64,000 nt of DNA, taken from assembly GCF_902459465.1 (NCBI RefSeq), contig NC_047077.1, forward strand, positions 4,464,001 through 4,528,000, given 5' to 3'. Below are positions 60,836 through 64,000 of the stretch, one piece after another. Within the stretch, counting starts at the first letter, position 1, and each line of letters opens with the position of its first letter. Under the pieces are notes generated by a model, which did no database searches, was not told where the DNA came from, and saw only the letters and a program-made list of their open reading frames with translations. The stretch comes from Asterias rubens (lineage: Eukaryota > Echinodermata > Asteroidea > Forcipulatida > Asteriidae). The translations under genes and the position numbers were made by a program.

Positions 60836-61456
60836 TGTACTGTCCTCCTTGAGGTGTTTGAAACCAAAATTAGACAGCCAGCCAAACTCCATTAATAATC
60901 GACATGAGAGTCAGGAAATAGCCTCCAAGCTCCTGTAGTGATTTATTCAAGCTGGGGGTATATGACGTCAGTGATGAACAAGGAGTAAAACTGTAATACT
61001 ACAAGAATAGGAAAACTATAATGACTACATGTTGTAACGAATGGCTAAAAGAATGCTGAAGCCAAAATGCAATAATACACAGAACTAGACCTCACACAAA
61101 TGGAAAATTGGGCGTGACCCGTGCAGTAAAAACCCACATGCATATCCCCTTAACCAGAAACGATATGTAAGCTAAATGTGAACACAAATCCCATGAATTA
61201 ACGAGGCCTAAATACCCACAAAAACACCCTTTGAAGTCCAAAAACAAGGCAAGGAAAGCTATAAACTTACAGGCAATGCTTCTCGTAGGCGTTATCTGAG
61301 AAGGCAGTAGATTGGGATGGATTAAACTAGTCACAAAGTGTGAAAATGTCGGAACAAACTTTTGACGGAAAATTGACAAAACGTGATTCGTTGAATGAAT
61401 GAACTTGTTGGCAATAGAGGGCGCAATTTAAAAAACGGATAGATGGATCCAGAATA
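60836..61456. mobile_element. 621-bp insertion in a MITE (solo-LTR-like)
   Basis: The TTAA-flanked MITE (60,820-61,833) is interrupted by 621 bases bounded by GGACA on both sides (60,831-60,835 and 61,457-61,461). Copy A shows the empty site. The insert starts TGTACTGTCC and has no ORF or terminal inverted repeats. The 5-base duplication and TGT start suit a solo LTR, although its end (AGAATA) is not the usual CA. Confidence 0.7.
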
Positions 61457-62375
61457 GGACACTATTGGTAATTGTCAAAGACCAGTCTTCTCACTTGGTG
61501 TATCTCAACATATGGATAAAATAACAAACCTGCGAAAATTTGAGCTTGATTGGTCGTCGGAGTTGCGAGATAACTATGAAAGAACAAAACACCCCTGCCA
61601 TACGTAGTTGTGTGCTTTCAGATGCTTGATTTCAAGACCTCAAATTCTAAACTTGAGGTCTCGAAATCAAATTCGTGGAAAATTACTTCTTTCTCGAAAA
61701 CTACGTCACTTCAGAGGGAGCCGTTCCTCACAATGTTTTATACTATCAACAGTCTCCCCATTACTCTTTAGCAAGTGAGGTTATATGCTGATAATTATTT
61801 GGAGTAATTACCAATAGTGTCCACTGCCTTTAAGAGTTGGTTGGATTACTTTGTTGTAGTGCATGTCCTTTTGACAATATTCTATTGTCACGCAGAAGTT
61901 TTGAGGCAGTTAAGTATGGCACCACTGCTCATTTAACAACAATTATGGCAAGATGCATTTCGCAAATACCACTGCGCAAGCGCAGACTGTTGAATGAGGT
62001 GCATCAGTGGGATAGATATGGATACAATTTGATCACCAGCTAGACCACTATGCACCTAATTCCAAGCTTTACGCACGCACCCCAGTATTTGCGAAAAGGT
62101 GTTTTACTCTGATATTCGTATCGACACTCCGGCAACCAAATGTACTCTGAGATATTAACAACACTCTAGCAAGAAACAATGTAATACTCAGCAATATTAA
62201 TGGCTCTTTAATATTAGCCTTTCATAAGCAACCTTTACAAAAAAAAACGTACAAGTGGGAGTGGAATTCATATACCTTATTAATAAAAAACGGAAAAGGT
62301 TTGACTATAATAATCTGCTCTTCAATAACCTGCCGGCTAATCTGGATTATACAAAGTAGGTGGAACCTGATAGAG

Positions 62376-62376
62376 C

Positions 62377-62446
<70 letters not shown>

Positions 62447-62480
62447 GATTGGCTGATTGATTGATTGATTGATTGATTGT
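62376..62480. repeat. GATT tetranucleotide microsatellite (copy B)
   Basis: The counterpart of 17,464-17,561, a few units longer, with the same variant units. Confidence 0.95.
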
Positions 62481-62550
62481 ACAATAACCCAGGTCAGCTT
62501 GATTTTCTCTGAAGCAGCACCATTAACATAATGCAGATTTGATGACTTAC

Positions 62551-62673
62551 GTGTTGCATAAATCCAGAGAATCGAGCTGCCGTTGTGGAGATAGCTTGCT
62601 TCACTTTACGTACACCCCAATGCTCTCCGCTGAGTGATTGCTCTGCTTGGCGCATAGCAATTGAGCTAAGGCC
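62551..62673 (-). pseudogene. USP37-like RFSGFMQH exon with 4-base deletion (copy B)
   Basis: 123 bases against 127 in copy A. TTTACGTACACCCC replaces TTTACGTAGATACACCCC. The frame is shifted upstream of KQAISTTAARFSG. Confidence 0.85.
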
Positions 62674-62925
62674 CTGTAACAGTAATCGATATATCAATAC
62701 TTATGAGCAAGATCACAACACCTAAAACAAAAGAATTTTGACAGGGAGATTCATAACAGTCACAAAACTTCACAAAATTGTCCGTGTTAACTGCTTTGCA
62801 GAGCAAACAGGGGTTGCCCTCAACTTTTTTTTCAACTGGCCAGCAGGACCAGTTGGCTTGATTTTTTACTGGTCCGCCAGGTTTTTGACTGGTCCGTCAA
62901 TTTTTTATGTTATTTTTTGTTTAAC

Positions 62926-63439
62926 TAATAGTATACTGTTGTACCAACTGCTCGATTTCCGATCTTCGCTATTTCAAAATTCAACATGAATTGCAACGTC
63001 AACTTAACTGCACTGGAAGCCATACTTTATTTATGTGTACCAAGTTATTGTGTTCGTAAGGGGGCTCATTAATGTTAGAGATTTTTTTCTTTAAAAATGT
63101 AATGACAATGTTATTAAAATTAATTTAAAAACAGGTCAAATTATTTGTCAGAGCAAAATTTAAAATGTCTTCATTTAGGTAGTTTTTTTTAGTCCACGGT
63201 TAATTGTAAGCACTCGACATAAAAGTATTCCTAAGTAAGAAGAACTTTTTTATGAAGAAAACAAAATAGTGTTTTTACTATAAAAAAAAAACCCAACCCA
63301 AAACACTTTAAAACCGACTGTTAAAATATCATTAACTTGTTATGTACTGCCTTCAAATCTACTGTGGGGGAGGGTTACGTGCGATCGCTCAAGTTATTTT
63401 ATCATGTATAAACATTGCCTATTATTGTAGTTTTTTAAA
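62926..63439. other. Unique AT-rich DNA, no gene seen
   Basis: Separates duplicated copy B from the 120-bp satellite. No exon, repeat unit or hairpin of note was found. Confidence 0.5.
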
Positions 63440-63955
63440 ACGGATTTCATGTCTAAAAGATGCAAGTACTGCTTCAAACCTCTTTATTCAAGTACATTTG
63501 TAGCAGCAGGTTTGGGGAGTTGTTACATATAAGAGTGGACTAACCACTGGGACCTGGTTGTTTATATTTTCATGTTTAAAAGATGCAAGCACTGCTTCAG
63601 ACCTCTTTATTCAAGTACATTTGTAGCAGCAGGTTTAGTGAGTTGTTACATAAGAGTGGACTAACCACTATGACCTGGTTGTTAATATTTTCATGTCTAA
63701 AAGATCAGTACTGCTTCAGACCTCTATATTAAAGTTCATTTGTAGCAGCAGGTTTGGGGAGTTGTTACATAAGAGTGGACTAACCACTGGGACCTGGTTG
63801 TTTATATTTTCATGTTTAAAAGATGCAAGCACTGCTTCAGACCTCTTTATTCAAGTACATTTGTAGCAGTAGGTTTGGGGAGTTGTTACATAAGAGTGGA
63901 CTAACCACTAGGACCTGGTTGTTAATATTTTCATGTCTAAAAGATGCAAGCATAT
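63440..63955. repeat. About 120-bp satellite, right block
   Basis: Four to five units starting GCAGCAGGTTTGGGGAGTTG near 63,507, 63,627, 63,746 and 63,867. This is the same satellite as 4,171-4,670. The sequence after it contains an 8-base CRE-like palindrome (TGACGTCA, about 63,961). Confidence 0.9.
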
Positions 63956-64000
63956 GCAAAATGACGTCATAAGGTCAATCTCGCTCGGGTATTCTCCAAT

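Larger units (their letters stand above)
54173..62673 (-). pseudogene. USP37-like ubiquitin-specific protease, copy B (partial, broken)
   Basis: It has exons at 62,551-62,673, 60,535-60,803, 59,194-59,325, 56,207-56,545 and 54,173-54,326, with the same phases as copy A. The Cys-box exon and everything 5' of it are absent to the right of the block as far as the window goes. The first exon has lost 4 bases near 62,611. The LKRY exon has TAA at 56,455-56,457 where copy A has a Tyr codon. The zinc-ribbon exon is complete here. It cannot make an active protease as seen. Confidence 0.8.
47321..62925. repeat. Duplicated block, copy B
   Basis: The direct-orientation partner of 4,717-18,000. The offset grows from 42,604 at the left edge to 44,921 at 62,551, chiefly through the insertions at 57,485-59,072 and 60,836-61,456 and the 49 bases missing from copy A. 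Between indels the lines are nearly identical. MITEs shared with copy A lie at 51,256-51,401, 51,807-52,194, 52,841-53,074 and 54,950-55,109. Confidence 0.95.

Overview
The window looks like animal nuclear DNA, almost certainly from an echinoderm and possibly a sea star. The evidence is short exons with GT/AG boundaries, no operons, dense fold-back MITEs with TTAA flanks, tRNA-derived repeats, and large tandem arrays. The assignment to echinoderms rests on my memory of repeat families, such as the one beginning AAAGGAACACGTTGCC, and not on a search. Most of the window is repeats; only two coding units are recognisable.

Unit 1 is a USP37-like deubiquitinase on the minus strand, present twice in direct orientation inside a long duplicated block (about 4,717-18,000 and 47,321-62,925). 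Copy A keeps extra 5' exons to its right (19,315-21,524), including the catalytic-cysteine exon. Copy B lacks them in this window. Both copies carry lesions, and the lesions differ. Copy A has a 49-base deletion, a one-base insertion and an in-frame TAG. Copy B has a 4-base deletion and an in-frame TAA. No His-box exon was found in either. Copy B also carries a 1,588-bp TIR element and a 621-bp insertion that copy A lacks.

Unit 2 is a 10.5-kb CACTA/EnSpm-like DNA transposon (35,380-45,901). It has CCCACTGGGCA terminal inverted repeats and two unlike subterminal arrays: 13 units of about 154 bp on the left and many of about 43 bp on the right. It encodes an intact 835-residue transposase and a second small spliced protein. 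The transposase ORF lies within the first intron of the small gene, which resembles the TNPA/TNPD layout of maize En/Spm.

Between the units (24.2-34.0 kb) lie four consecutive satellites: a 59-bp array, a cluster of hairpins, a 29-bp array interrupted by eight about 205-bp cassettes, and 3.5 kb of a 12-bp minisatellite. The left edge (1-4.7 kb) holds a 60-bp minisatellite, paired MITEs and a 120-bp satellite. That satellite reappears at the right edge (63.45-63.95 kb), beyond copy B.
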